64,000 nt of DNA from Rhizoctonia solani (taxonomy: Eukaryota > Basidiomycota > Agaricomycetes > Cantharellales > Ceratobasidiaceae): assembly GCF_016906535.1 (NCBI RefSeq), contig NC_057385.1, positions 558,001 through 622,000 of the forward strand. The letters are read 5' to 3'. A program made the position numbers and the translations under genes. Below the pieces are notes generated by a model. That model did not search any database, was not told the origin of the DNA, and saw nothing but the letters and a program-made list of their open reading frames with translations. Of this stretch, positions 43,291 through 56,152 are shown piece by piece. Position 1 is the stretch's first letter. Each line of letters begins with the position of its first letter.

Positions 43291-46200
43291 ATGTCTCGCT
43301 ATGGCCCGGAGACGGTATCCGACCCAGCGACGGCCGTGCCCTCGCGAGCACCGTCTGAGGCCATCGATATGCAGGACACTGAAAAACATCAACACCAGAA
43401 CACCGGCATCAACGTTCACAACGCTGAAAAACAGTTCAACGACCTCGCCCGTCGCTTGACTCGCCAGAGCACACACCATGACGAAAAAGGCGGCTCGGAC
43501 CCTGACATCGAGAATCAGCAGCCCTTCGACCTGCTCGAGTACCTGCGTTCCACCTCAGGCAAGCAGAACCAGGCAGGTTTTGCTCACAAGCACGTCGGAG
43601 TCACCTTCCACGACCTGCGCGTAATCGGTGTCGGAGGTGTCAAGATTTGTAAGTCCCATTCATCGCTTTCAGTCCCACATTCGGTTCTCATCACTTGTCT
43701 CAGACGTGCGAACCTTTCCTGATGCCGTAAAGGAGTTCCTGCTCTCACCTCTCTATATCGCTGCATCGCTACTGGGCAAGAAGCCGAGTGCGCCAAAGAC
43801 GATCTTGCACTCGTTCAATGGTACTGTCCGACCCGGCGAGATGGTTCTTGTCCTGGGACGTCCTGGGTCCGGATGCTCTTCGTTCCTCAAGACAATCGCG
43901 AACCAACGCGGTAGCTTCCTTGAGGTCACAGGTGATGTGCGGTACGCTGGGATTGGGGCTCAGGAGTTCGGCAAGCAGTTTGCTGGCGAGACTGTATACA
44001 ACATGGAGGGCAAGTGGGGTTGTACTGCTGAGCAAGGTCACGGCTAACTAGGATGGATGTAGATGACATTCACTACCCGATCTTGACGGTTGCACAGACG
44101 CTTCAGTTTGCACTGAGCCTCAAGTCTCCCGGGCGGCGTCTTCCTGAACAGACTCGGGCTCAGCTCAACGACGAGGTTCTGGACATGCTTCTATCTATGC
44201 TCAATATCACCCACACCCGTAATACAGTTGTTGGTAACGAATTCATGCGGGGAGTCTCAGGAGGGGAGCGGAAGCGAGTGTCTATTGCCGAGATGATGGT
44301 CAGTTGCTTCTATCTATGTGCTATCTACATCCTGACACCTGACATTTATCCAGGCAACTCGCGCATGCGTCCTGTCCTGGGACAACTCCACTCGCGGTCT
44401 CGACGCCTCCACTGCTCTCGACTATGCCAAGTCTCTTCGCATCATGACCGACATCTTCAAGCTCACCACCTTCGTCTCTCTCTACCAAGCCGGCGAGGGC
44501 ATCTACGACCAGTTCGACAAGGTGCTGCTGATCGACGAAGGTCGTCAGGTGTACTTTGGACCTGCCAAGGAGGCACGGGACTATATGCTGTCGCTTGGGT
44601 TCCGCAACTTGCCTCGTCAGACGACTGCGGACTACCTTACCGGCTGCACTGACCCAAACGAGCGTGCATTTGCTGAGGGTCGGTCTGAGGTAGATGTGCC
44701 GTCGACTCCGGACCAGCTTGCTGAAGCGTTCGAGCGAAGCAAGTACTGGTCGCAGATGGTTGCGGAGCGCGAAGCGGTAGAGGAGGAATGGCGACGGGAA
44801 GAGAACGAGGCGTCTGGTGCGCGGGGGCAGTTCCTGCAGGCGACGAAGGAGGAGAAGCGGAAGCATGTGTCTCGGAAGGACCCGCACGTTGTTACGTTCT
44901 TGAGCATGGTGAAGACGCTTGTGTGGCGTCAGTGGCTGATGCAGATCCAGGACACGGTGAGTTGAATTGAATTGAAGTACCAGTGGCAACATTGCCTCAA
45001 TTCATCGTATATCCAGTTTTCCATCGTCACGAGCTTTGCTACAGCCATTATCATCGCTATTCTGGCTGGTACTCTTTATCTCAACTTGCCCCTCACCTCT
45101 GCTGGCACGTTTACTCGTGGAGGGGTCCTTTTCTTTTCGCTATTGTTTAATGCATTCAGCGCTTATAGTGAACTGGTTTGTACCCTACTTACTATCATAA
45201 CTACAATGGGTAGTTGTACTGATAATACCATAGCCTGCAATGATGGCTGGTCGACCAATCCTGTACAAGCAGCTATCTTATCGGTTCTATCGAGCGAGCG
45301 CATTATCCGTCGCACAGACAATCACCGATATTCCACTCTCCGCTCTCCGAATTCTGATATTCTCGATCATCACCTACTTTATGTGTGGTCTTCAGCGAAG
45401 CGCAGGTGCATTTTTTAAATATTATCTCTTTATGTGGGTTTTGTATGATTCAGCATAGATATCTTTGCATTAACACTATCCTAGTTATGTTACGTTCCTG
45501 GCTATGTCTGCCTTTTTCCGCCTAGTGAGTAATATTTTTAGAGTTATGAATATTTGTTATAGATATCTAACTACTTGTTGTCATAGATTGGCATTATCTG
45601 CAAGAGCTATGATACCGCTGCTCGCTTAGCAGCGGCTATTTTCATGCCCATGATGATCTACTCGGGCTACATGATTCCAGTTTATGCTATGAAACGATGG
45701 CTGTAAGTTTTATTATGGCCCCCAGGTGTGATGAATAATGTTCATGGTTACTTAAAAGATTCTGGATCTGGTACCTGTAAGTAAAATAATATCCAGAATT
45801 ATATGTACTGAAACAATGGCTCAGCAACCCGACCAATTACGGGTGGGCAGCAATGATGGAGAACGAGTTTTACCGCATTGACATGACTTGCGATGGGTTA
45901 GTAATTTCATATCTCGTATAATTTTTCTTCTAATCAATAATTCTAGCGATTATATTATTCCCCATAACGCCGGAGATGTCACTAAATATCCTACGATTCT
46001 CGGGCCTAATCAAGTCTGCACTCTTCTCGGAGCATCTCCTGGCCAAATTCGGGTATCTGGTGAGTATATGCTTTAATTGCTCGCAGAAATTAGCGAGGCT
46101 AATTGTTTGAAAGGTGATGTATACATTGAGGCAAACTACGAATATCAGAAGTCGCAGATTTGGCGCAATTTTGGCATCCTTGTGCTATACTGGCTTGGCT

Positions 46201-48528
46201 TCATTGTTTTACAGATCTTAGCTATGGAAAGATTTAGGCAAGTGCTGGTTCTTGAACCATTGGGGTACGTGAATTGATCAAATATTACAGACATGGTGCC
46301 AATGAAACGCCAACAACTATCTATGCGAAAGACAACAAAGAAACTGATGAACTCAAAAAATGCTTGAAGGAACGCAAAGCCTCGGCTCGCAAAGGACAAG
46401 ACGATGAGAATATCGTTGTAACCGAATCAACCAAGGCTTTCACCTGGGAGAACCTCGACTACACTGTCCCTGTTCCCGGTGGCACTCGTCGGCTCCTCAA
46501 GACCGTCTTTGGCCATGTCAAGCCTGGTACTCTCACCGCTCTCATGGGTTCTTCCGGAGCCGGCAAGACCACCCTGCTCGATGTCTTGGCCGGTCGCAAG
46601 ACCATCGGTGTCATCCACGGTGACGTCCTCATCGGCGGCGAGCGCACTGGTATCGCCTTCCAGCGTGGTACCGCATACTGCGAGCAGCTCGACGTCCACG
46701 AGTCCACTGCCACCGTCCGCGAGGCTCTCCGCTTCTCCGCATATCTCCGCCAGCCATACGACGTCTCGAAGGAAGAAAAGGACGCATACGTAGAGGAGGT
46801 CATTGCTCTGCTCGAGATGGAGGACATTGCCGATGCCATGATCGGCCAGCCTGGTGTCGGACTCGGTGTCGAAGCTCGCAAGCGTGTGACGATCGGTGTG
46901 GAGCTGGCAGCCAAGCCTCAGCTACTGCTGTTCTTAGACGAGCCGACGTCGGGCCTTGACGGGCAGTCTGCGTACAACATTGTTCGGTTCCTGAAGAAGC
47001 TAGCCGCAGGGGGACAGGCGATCCTGTGCACGATCCATCAGCCTAACGCGCTTCTGTTTGAGCAATTCGACAACCTGCTTCTGCTGCAGCGTGGGGGTGA
47101 ATGCGTGTACTTTGGACCTATCGGCAAGGACAGTCAACATCTGGTGAAGTACCTGGACGAGCGTGGGGCGCACTGCCCTGCGGATGCGAATCCTGCGGAG
47201 TTCATGCTGGAAGCTATTGGTGCTGGGTCTCGGGAACGGATTGGGCCGACTGACTGGGCGGAGCTATGGCGGCAGAGCGAGAACTTTGCTCGTGTGAAGG
47301 AAGAGATTGCAGAGATCAAGGAGGATGCAGCACGGCAAGTGGCAGTAGTGGATCCGAATGCGAACAAGAAGTACGCGACGCCGTTCATGTACCAGCTGAG
47401 GGTGGTATCGGAGCGCACTCTTACTGCTTTCTGGCGTCAGCCTGATTACGGCTTTACTCGCTTATTCACCCACGGCGTTATCGCGCTGATTACTAGCTTG
47501 ACATTCCTGCAGCTAGGAAACTGGGCTCAGGAGCTACAATACCGCGTATTTACAATCTTCATGGCAATCATGCTCCCACTGGTCATCGTCTCTCAGGTCG
47601 AACCGATGTTCATTGCTGCACGAATGACATTCATTCGCGAATCATCGTCTCGGATGTATTCTGAGTTTGCTTTTGCTCTCGGACAAGTCATGGCTGAAAT
47701 GCCCTACTCGTAAGCCTAATCAAAAGCCCATCATGTGGTTCTAACCTTATGTTTTAGATTGCTCTGCGCAGCCGTGTATTTCCTCCTCTTCTATTATCCC
47801 GCAGGCTTCCAGTACACTTCGGACCGGGCTGGCTATCAATTTCTCATGTTCTTGGGTATCGAGGTAAGTTCTATCGTATCTTACTGCCCTATGATAGTGT
47901 CGATGGTGTTTGTAGATATTTTCTGTGACACTTGCGCAGATGATAGCTTCTTTATCACCGACAATCCTCATTGCGGGGTTACTTAACCCTTTTGTCATGG
48001 TCACCGTGAGCCACACCGACATATTGCCCTACGTGCCATTGCTTAGTATTGTCATAGCTTCACACGTTTTGTGGCGTCATGGTGCCTAGGGATTCGATTC
48101 CCAAGTTCTGGCGTGCCTGGCTATACCAGATCGACCCATTCACACGTGTGGTATCAGGCATGGTGTCTACCGAGTTACATGGCCTCAAGATCACTTGCTC
48201 GGCCCTCGAGTTCGCTGTCTTCCAGCCTCCTCAGGGACAGACATGCCTTCAGTGGGCTGGCGACTTTGTTAATGTCAGCGTGGGCTACTTGGATAACCCT
48301 GATTCGACCTTTGATTGTGGGTATGCTGCCCGATTTCTTCGAAGTGGTACTTATATGCTATCGCCAGGCCGCTACTGCCCATATGAGTATGGTGATGACT
48401 TCTACAATAGGCTTGGGATCTCATTTGATACTCGTTGGCGAGACTTTGGCATTGTGATTGCGTTTACGGTGTTCAACATCATCGTTACATCGATCGCATC
48501 GAGGGTGTTCAAGTTCTCAAAACGATAA
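43291..48528 (+). CDS. PDR-type (ABCG) multidrug transporter
   Basis: A full-size plasma-membrane pump of the fungal CDR/PDR family, predicted to export azoles, plant toxins or own metabolites. My model has 15 introns of 42-62 bp and 1479 codons plus stop, and stays in frame. Order: N-terminal PDR region (FDLLEYLRSTSG); NBD1 with Cys in the Walker A (GRPGSGCSSFLKTI), VSGGERKRVS and WDNSTRGLDAST; first membrane domain from about 44900; NBD2 with GSSGAGKTTLLDVLAG, the divergent signature VGLGVEARKRVTIGVEL and LFLDEPTSGLD; second membrane domain to VFKFSKR-stop. The asymmetric NBDs are normal for the family. The start ATG at 43291 gives MSRYGPETV; upstream in-frame sequence lacks similarity. Confidence 0.93.
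44010..44062 (+). other. GC-AG intron 2 of the PDR transporter
   Basis: The donor is GCAAGT, not GT. Splicing 44009 to 44063 gives MEDDIHYP, the conserved start of the segment before the NBD1 signature. Reading through would meet a stop (TAA at about 44046). 53 bp. Confidence 0.8.
45759..45776 (+). other. 18-nt microexon of the PDR transporter
   Basis: Bases ATTCTGGATCTGGTACCT lie between introns 45703-45758 and 45777-45824. They supply the residues F-W-I-W-Y and part of Leu in a stretch reading WLFWIWYLNPTNYG, matching the family pattern before the extracellular loop. Without it the frame is kept but six residues are lost. Confidence 0.75.
46238..46290 (+). other. GC-AG intron 12 of the PDR transporter
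   Basis: The donor is GCAAGT after AGATTTAG. Splicing to 46291 gives ERFRHGANE, in frame with the exon carrying NBD2. Also 53 bp, like the other GC-AG intron of this gene. Confidence 0.75.
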
Positions 48529-49029
48529 AGACCCTGTTTCTTATTTCTTCTCTTTGGCATTCATGCGCTATAGAATCTAGTCGAATCCAGCTTTCTTCTC
48601 TTCGAGAATGTAATTATTGTACGACGCTTTTAGCAATGACACCCCAATGACTATCGATAATTTAGGTGTGATGTCAGGGCAAACGATTCCTTCTGAGCGT
48701 GCTTCTATACAACTGACGTAGAAATGACCATTTTCCTCAAATTTTTATGCATAGTATGTCACATATTTAGTTTCTTAATCGCAATATTACAGGGTGCATA
48801 GTGTGATGCGCGTTTGGGAGGTGGCTAGTCGTGTGGCTATTTCTGTGTAGACCCCCTTGTTTGTCCATATCTGGTACCCCTTCAATGAGTCAGAGTGAGA
48901 TCCTGCCACTGTCTTGGCCTCCTGCAGAGCGTTTCAGTGCGCCTCGGTCCAACGGCAAAGTCTATTGCTCCCTTCATCTCTATCTCTTTCCTATACCTTT
49001 GGCAGATTTGCGATGCATAGCTATATAAC
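48529..49029. other. 3' flank of the PDR transporter
   Basis: Should contain the 3' UTR and polyadenylation region of the transporter. AT-rich. Short open frames here show no recognisable protein. Confidence 0.6.
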
Positions 49030-49641
49030 ATGGGTAGATGGTATACACCGTTCGCATATACCAGTGGCTTTGTCCTCAACAAGGACGAGGTGTTTGACCT
49101 TGCCAAGCACGTAGCCTTCGACTTTGCTCCATCCCCCACTGCTCATGAGCTCGAAGTAGTAGTCTTTATTCACAATGCCTCGCGCAACATCAGGTTACAT
49201 ATGGGAAGGGAACGGGCATCTTACGCCTTACAGCCTCCAGGAGGTTTCCCTCGGTAAACTTCCACCCGGTCGCTTGAATCCTGATGAGTTCTTTATTATA
49301 CTGACTATGCGCAGCTGTAACAAGTATGAAATTGATCCTGAAACACACTAGAACACTCAGACAGTCAAGTCGGCAATATTGGCGACAGCCGAACAAACAA
49401 TGTGCTAGAGTCGTTGTTGACGCTCTTCTACCTTCTATCACACATTCAGCCTTCCATACTAGTTCTGGAGCTCATATTGAGGGGGTTTAATTGGATGATT
49501 CCAGTAAAGAATACAGTTGTGGCAGTGAGAGCGAGGAGATCGAGGAGGATGAGGAAGGAGAGGTATACGAAGAAGATAAGAGTGAGGACTTGGAGGATGG
49601 CGCTGAAAAATTGGGCCAGAAAATAGGGGGGCTCAAGTAAG
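49030..49641 (+). pseudogene. Decayed small gene of unknown function
   Basis: Three stretches look coding. 49030-49254 begins MGRWYTPFAYTSGF. 49175-49351 begins MPRATSGYIWEGNG and reads 58 codons to TAG. A third frame, from about 49344, reads through 49640 with one TAA at about 49490 and ends in a strongly acidic tail (SESEEIEEDEEGEVYEEDK). Together they suggest one small protein with an acidic C-terminus broken by a frameshift and a stop, or a gene with introns I cannot place. No family is recognised. Confidence 0.35.
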
Positions 49642-50067
49642 GGATAAAGGCGAAAAACAAAAGACTCCCATAATTGCTCCATCCGTTTCCGCTGTGCAAG
49701 GGTACAATGCCAAAAATAAGTATGTGTGTTTAAGTGAGAACTGAGCTTAAATCAAGTTCAATATGTACTGATCTTAGGTATCGATTCTTCCATAGTCTGA
49801 TTCATGCTGAGGGAAAGCATACTGACGTTGTAATTTTCAGACCATATCCCACTGAAAAAAGACATCTTTTACTGACGTACTGATTTTCAGGATCTTATCA
49901 CACCACAGCGATATATATATATATATTAGAGCCATAAATTTGATTATTGTGGGATATACCTAACTATGTAGCGGGTGAGTATAAAGCATGCTACTCGTAC
50001 TATACATGCTTAAATATTACACATATATGTATTATGGATTTTATGGCCTAGGACCTCGAAAAGTAAA
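49642..50067. other. Spacer, AT-rich
   Basis: AT-rich spacer with a short ATATATATAT run near 49912-49926. It probably holds the 3' UTR of the minus-strand gene ending at 50068. No gene seen. Confidence 0.6.
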
Positions 50068-53000
50068 CTAAGCAGCCTTAAAAAGTCCCATTGACTCCCA
50101 GTACCCTACCCATTTTCCTACGTGTCCTATGCCGAGCTCTGGTGCGGACCTTAAGGTCTTACTAAGTACTTCCGCCGTGCTAGTATCCAGTCTCACAGTT
50201 CCGCCCGACTCGGCATCGCTTGCGTCCCTGCGTGTCCGAAGCTCGAGGTCAGCCCGCACCATCCCATCTACTGTGCTCTGGATCTTAGCACTTGGGAATC
50301 GCTCGAATCGCTCATGTTCTAAGCCCCTGAAGGATTCAACAGCCTGAGTAACACGCTTATTCCACTCATCGAATGGTACTATAGGAAGATGAGAGCCGGT
50401 GCGAGATGCAAGAACCACGGATAGCGTCGCAAGAATATCCATCCAAGGTACAGGATGAGGGTGAGCTGCGTGCACCACTGGTGGTATTTCTGCACTATGG
50501 GCAATGCATATATCAATGATTGAATGAGCGGCCACGTCGAGCGGGAGCCACGATACAGTCTGAGCAACATAATTAAGTATATGGTCAAATTGTATGCATA
50601 CAGTCATATAACTTACCCCAATGGCACCAGGCAAACATCCTATGGAAACCGATGACCCGACCAGTGATGGGACCCAGTCTGTAGTAGACCATGAGCCACT
50701 GATAGCGTCTCCAGTTAATTGGCCAAGCCGAATAATGCATGTCCTTAGCCCGACACGACTTGCCGACTCCAGGAGCTACTCGTAGCGTTAATAATTTCTC
50801 CAGTGATTATTGGAGATCATCTCACCTTTTCGGCGACCAGCTTACTCTGCCCATATCCAATACTGGTCGCCCCGTCTTCGAGCGTAACAGGGGCTTCGCT
50901 CAGACAACTTCCAGGACGAGCGAACCCAGCTACAGCAATCGATGAGGCGAATACGAATAGTGGAGATCCGGTCGGAGCAGTGGACTGGAATGCGAGATCG
51001 AGAAGGTTGTGCACACCGCGAATACTGGGCTCAAAGGACTGCAAACTGAGGTTAAAATTGACCTGCCAGGCATTGTGGATCATGACGGTTGCTTCGCTCC
51101 GAATCTACAAACTAGTATGAGTATAATCCAGTCAGTATATTGGAATTTCACAATCACTTGCCTCATCGTACATCTCCTTGCTCAGCGCTAGTCTGGAGTC
51201 CTCGAGATCAACATCTACAAACACCAGCTTCCCGCTCTTCAGCAAGTTTACGTCAAGTAATTTATCTTGAAATGATGTGGTCTGTCTTTCTTTATTCCCT
51301 TTACTCGATTTGCGATTCATTGCCCACACCTTCTCGACTCTGTCGCTCTTAAGTAGTTGAGCAAGCAGATGAGAGCCGAGTCCACCTGTGGTACCAGTTA
51401 CAACCACTCGTTCCTTCGTCGATTGACGGTAATGAGCAAGTGGCTGAGATCGGCCATTGTCGTACTTTTGAATCATTGCACGAATGTCTTGAAGGGCTTC
51501 TGTGGTTGAGTCGGCCTTATCGTCGTTTTTACTGGAGAGTTGAGCGAGCACCCGGGCAAGTTGTTTGACCGTGGGTTTGGCGAAAATAGTTCGCTGGTTG
51601 ATCTTTGAAGCAGTACTCAGCGTGCCTTTGAGTGAACGAAGAAGCATTGTAGCTGTTAAACTATTAGATCCATCCAAACTCAGCGCCTATGGCATCAACC
51701 CATCTGTGCATACGGAAATGCTCACCTATCCATCCCTTGTTGGAACAAGTCCTCACTCACATCGATTTTCCGACCTAGAAGGTTTTGAACGCATGTCTTA
51801 AGCCATTCTTCCATATCCTCCGGGCCGGAGTATGACCCTGAAGGGCTAGAATTATTGGTCACCATCGGCTCTGTCTCAAGTTCCAGATACATTTCCTGAA
51901 TATCACGCGCGTAGAGCTTGAGAGCGGCCGAACGCGAGACGCCCCCCTTGGGTGTGCGAGGGAAAGGGCGAGCTGGGTCTGAAAATAAAACTGCCTCCCT
52001 GGCAATACGCGAATGGGAGGGAGATGCTTGATTAGCTCGCTCAACAAACGGCCTGGATGAGAAATCAGTATATATGCGCTCAATTCAAAATCTGCTTACC
52101 ATATCTCTTCCAGCGCCTTAATCCCACCTTGGTTTGTTCGACACAAGTCTCTGGAAGACTCTTCAAACTCTATTAATACGCCGGTTTGGTTTCGCTCGCG
52201 CCCAAACATGATCGCAGATTTCACAGTAGGACATTTGACTATCTCGGCCTCTGTAACGATATTAATCCAGGAAATTCGGGTGGGGCTAAGTAAGCGTGAG
52301 AGCGTACCCATGGAGCCAGGATTAGTCTTCTCGCCATTCAGTAAAACGATCTGGTCGTCAAGTCGCCCAAAACTATCAAATTTTAGCAGCCCGTTAGCCG
52401 AGTATTCGACTCATATCTATCCCAGTTGACCTACATCTTCCACAAATCTGGCTTAGAAGGGTGCCCGACTACAAGATCCTTGGTTTTGTATGCCAGCTTA
52501 CCATCCAACTCGTAGTTCAGGACGAAAGGCTTATGGTCATCTGTTACCTACAATACATTTTAGTCGACTTTTTAATTAAGCTACCTGTGATGAGCAAACT
52601 TACTACAAAAACCACCTCAAAGGTATTATCCGCATCGTTCTGAGGGATAAAGCGTGCGTCAACATGTGGAGAGAACTTGATGTATCCCCAGTCGCTTGGC
52701 CCCTCCAGGTCCCAAATCTTATGCACATGTCCGACCTCAGTGGCACCATAGCAGCAATGAATACGAACGCCTAGTCAAAAATGAGCTCGTTTATTATATG
52801 TGAGAGGCATAAGGTGACTCGCCTTGGTCATGTAATTTATTTCCAATCGTTTCAGCCAAGGGACCTCCACCGAACATCTGTGGCGCGCGTTAGCCGAGCC
52901 ACCGCCGTGAGTACTTAACAGCACTCACAATGCCCTTCATCCGGCGAAGTTGCGAGACCGCATTCTCGTCGACAGACCATGCCTTGAGTCGCATACGTTA

Positions 53001-54107
53001 CTGAGATTAAACAGTGCACTGGAGAATAAAGCTTACCTCTAAGAATGCCGGAACACACATCATGTATTCGCACCTGGCACCAATTCCCGCCTTGATTGTC
53101 AGGTCTGGAGTTGGCACTACAGGAATACGGCTGGGCGCAAACATGACCTGGGTGTATCCAGCGTAGAGAGGCATCATGACTTGAAGGAACATGCCCTATC
53201 CGATGGCATAGGGTAAGATGCAGGTATTAATAAAGATAAAATAAAAAATCCCGTACGTACCATCGCATGAAACGTCGGCAATGCCATTGTACCGAATCGA
53301 ATTCCGCCGGCATATAGCCATCCAAACGCTAACCAATAAAAATGAATCAACTAAATATGATACCGAAGGGCGAGAAAATACCCACGCTGATTGATAAAGT
53401 TCTTAAAAACGCCTTCAAGATGAAGTTTAACAGGCCTTGGCATTCCGGTTGAACCCGAGCTATGAAGCATACAAATGGTTGTTTCGGCAGTGATCGGCTT
53501 CAGTGGTGGGGAAGGCCTATGCTCAGACTGGATCCTGGACTTGCAAAGTTGCGGTAGTATGCTATCCAAAGGAGGCATTTCGAGAAATTGTACGTGAAAT
53601 TCCATTTCTGATAGGTCGCGGGCGAGTTGGAGGGTAATGTCAGCAATCGATTCGCTTCCTCCGGTAACTAAGAGCGACGTTTGTGTGGATGCCAGCAGGT
53701 GTGCGATGCCTGGGACGTGAGTGCGTGGTGAGATGGGGAACGGCTAAATTTACAAATTATCAACTAAAACCCAATAATCGGGGTGGTAAACTCATTCGAC
53801 GCACTACTAGGCCGGCCCTCATCGCACCAAGTATCAGTACGACGTACTGGATTGTATGCGTCGATATAAGGAGCCCGATCTGAGTTCCTTGGGGAAGTTT
53901 TCCCCCTGGGTTCAAGATATGAGCAGCACGATGGACAGCATGAGCAAGTTGCTCATAGGTTATGTTGGTTTCGGAGGAATCATTGATGTTGTATAGAGCC
54001 GACCATAGGTGGTTCGGATTGTACTTGAGATGGAAGTCGATGGCCAGAGCAGGAGGTACAGAGCCATCGGTTGGAGGAAAAACGAAGTCAGTTGAAGTAG
54101 CAACCAT
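50068..54107 (-). CDS. NRPS-like adenylation-carrier-reductase protein (aminoadipate-reductase type)
   Basis: It should activate a carboxylic acid with ATP, load it on a phosphopantetheine carrier and release it by reduction to an aldehyde. From the start at 54107 (MVATSTDFVF): adenylation domain with SSGSTGMPRPV near 53450, LPTFHAMGM near 53270, YGATEVG near 52740 and GRLDDQIVLLNGEKTNP near 52340. Carrier motif LDGSNSLTA has its serine codon at 51660-51662. The reductase Rossmann motif VVTGTTGGLGSH is near 51400 and its YGQSK active-site motif near 50845. It ends WESMGLFKAA. Many short introns. Substrate unknown: it could be aminoadipate (lysine) or an aryl or fatty acid. The clustered transporters favour secondary metabolism, but that is inference. 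Confidence 0.88.
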
Positions 54108-56152
54108 TATTATACTTTTTTTATAAGGGTCTATGAGTAAAAGTATAGGTCTAAAAAGCAGAAGTATCGATACAGGGGGAGGGGGGAGGGGAACGCAGGG
54201 ATATCGGTGCTGCAAAGACGGTTTATATATACATCAACCCGTAATATCAATCGCAAGTGACATGAATTCAGAAGATACTTAATCTACGATCGAATAGGGG
54301 ACCTGTCTCGGCATTCTGGCCGTGAAACGGAGCTGAACGCCCGCATGGCCTTGGATCGGGCCAGTAATTGGGCGCACCCACGATATTACACCATGAACCA
54401 ACCCATCTGAGAAAGAGTATTACTCCCATCAGGAAGGACTGGTTGGATTGCCAAAGTGTTCACGATAAATCAAGTTGGAATCGCACAAGCGAGACGGGAC
54501 AGATAAGCCCCCGAAGTTCCACAGTAATGGAGGAAGAAATTATGCGAACCGAATAAGCTTAATTAGAACCCGGCGACCTGGGTTTAAATTTAGCTGGGTG
54601 ATTATCTGCCTCTCAGAAAGCCATTTTTGGCATGTGTTAAATCACTGAATGGGATTGTTGGAATGTTCGACTTGTGTAATGCAACTGAATGACCTGTATA
54701 GTGCATTATAGTACCATGCAAAAGTGGGGGTAATTCGTCCTTGAACTCTCCTCAAGTTCCCACTTGCTTGGAGAAAACACTCACCTCTTCGATATTGCAC
54801 GAACCTGGGGGAATATCCCCATTCGCGATTGACTTATTCATCTGACCATCCCTGGCACTTGTCTGTCTGCCGAGTCCCCCCCCCCCTACACACAGGAAAT
54901 GCTCCAGTCTGATGCCATGTGTCAACCATCCAGATACGCCCAAAATCCGAGTTCCTCTTGGACTACTAGAGCTGGAAATTAGCTCCACGAGGGAGTCAGT
55001 GACGTCGAACGCCTGGGTCCTGATGGATGCTAATGACCAAATTCTCCGCAAAGCGTGGTGTCGATCGAGGTGTCCAATAGAGAGAGCAAAAAGGATGAAA
55101 GGACTTGAAACGTATGCACCAACGTCTCGCCCCGACGGTGTCGTACTAAACGGGAACCAAACAATTACTACTATTGCCTGTGGCGTAGAGTCACTCTAGC
55201 GTGTTTCGGTAAGGTGCTTGGGATAGTTCCTCAGCTATTATGACGCGTAACGATCGGTGCTATAGCCTTGATTGATTCGGAACCATTGACATTGCCCAAC
55301 CAGACTAATGTCACGCTTTCGTTCGTAAAACTAGCTTTCTATTTCAAGTCCACGATGTTCACTTACCCCATATCACCAATTCTGCTCCCTGGAGTAGTAA
55401 TTCAATTTTTGGGAAATACGCATGTATTCCCAATTTAACACAGCAGATTGAAATAAATGAGTAGGGAATCTACCCGAGGTCGATCAGTCATCAATGGTTG
55501 TCTACCACTTGGTCCGATATGGATTCCTACAATGGTGAATGACTTTCTCGGGCCGTGTTTCGCCGTGTTTCTCGCTGACTTACGGGTGATCAGAAGGGTA
55601 GCTTATTCACCCGAAATTAAAGGACAGGACCCAGACCGAAGCTTGTAGGATTTAAGATCGACAGTAATAAGGAGCGGTGAATAGATTATGGAGTTTGGGG
55701 ATACACTTTATGTATGCGGGATATAATGGTTGTTGGCACCCTCCTCGGATAATCTAGACGTCGAACCCATAGCTCCTCATGCATGCGATGTGTTTCTGTA
55801 GGACGTCTGCGCATTTAGACGGAGCTTCGCTGGGTCGTATCGAAGGAAACAATCGTCACGTTCGGATTTCGTTTGCGGACAGGCACAGCATCTGTGGTGG
55901 GGATATCTAGGTTAGTGTTTAACACAATATAATAGGCATTTCAGCGCACGGCTTGAGTCCCTGGGGATTGAGCGGGTTTTTTGGAGGATAGGACACGATT
56001 CAGTGGCAGGAGCACTGGTTTTGGCTACAACCGACATGCCTGAGGTGGTGGTTGAGGATAAAGTGACACCCCAGAGGCTGACCAATCGGAATTTGTCTGA
56101 CGATCTCTGATTGGCAATTAGACACGAGTGGGCGCCTAGATCCAACGACGAC
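54108..56152. other. 2-kb divergent intergenic region
   Basis: It separates the minus-strand reductase gene from the plus-strand ABCG gene and should hold both promoters. A C-run (CCCCCCCCCC) lies near 54880. Open frames here of up to about 100 codons on both strands show no similarity I recognise and no conserved intron-exon pattern. Confidence 0.55.

Noticed and set aside
49910..49930. ATATATAT run as a regulatory element
   Set aside because: A short simple repeat in AT-rich spacer without further support.
54368..55648. Small genes in the 2-kb divergent region
   Set aside because: Frames of 60-100 codons occur on both strands with no recognisable motif or splice pattern.
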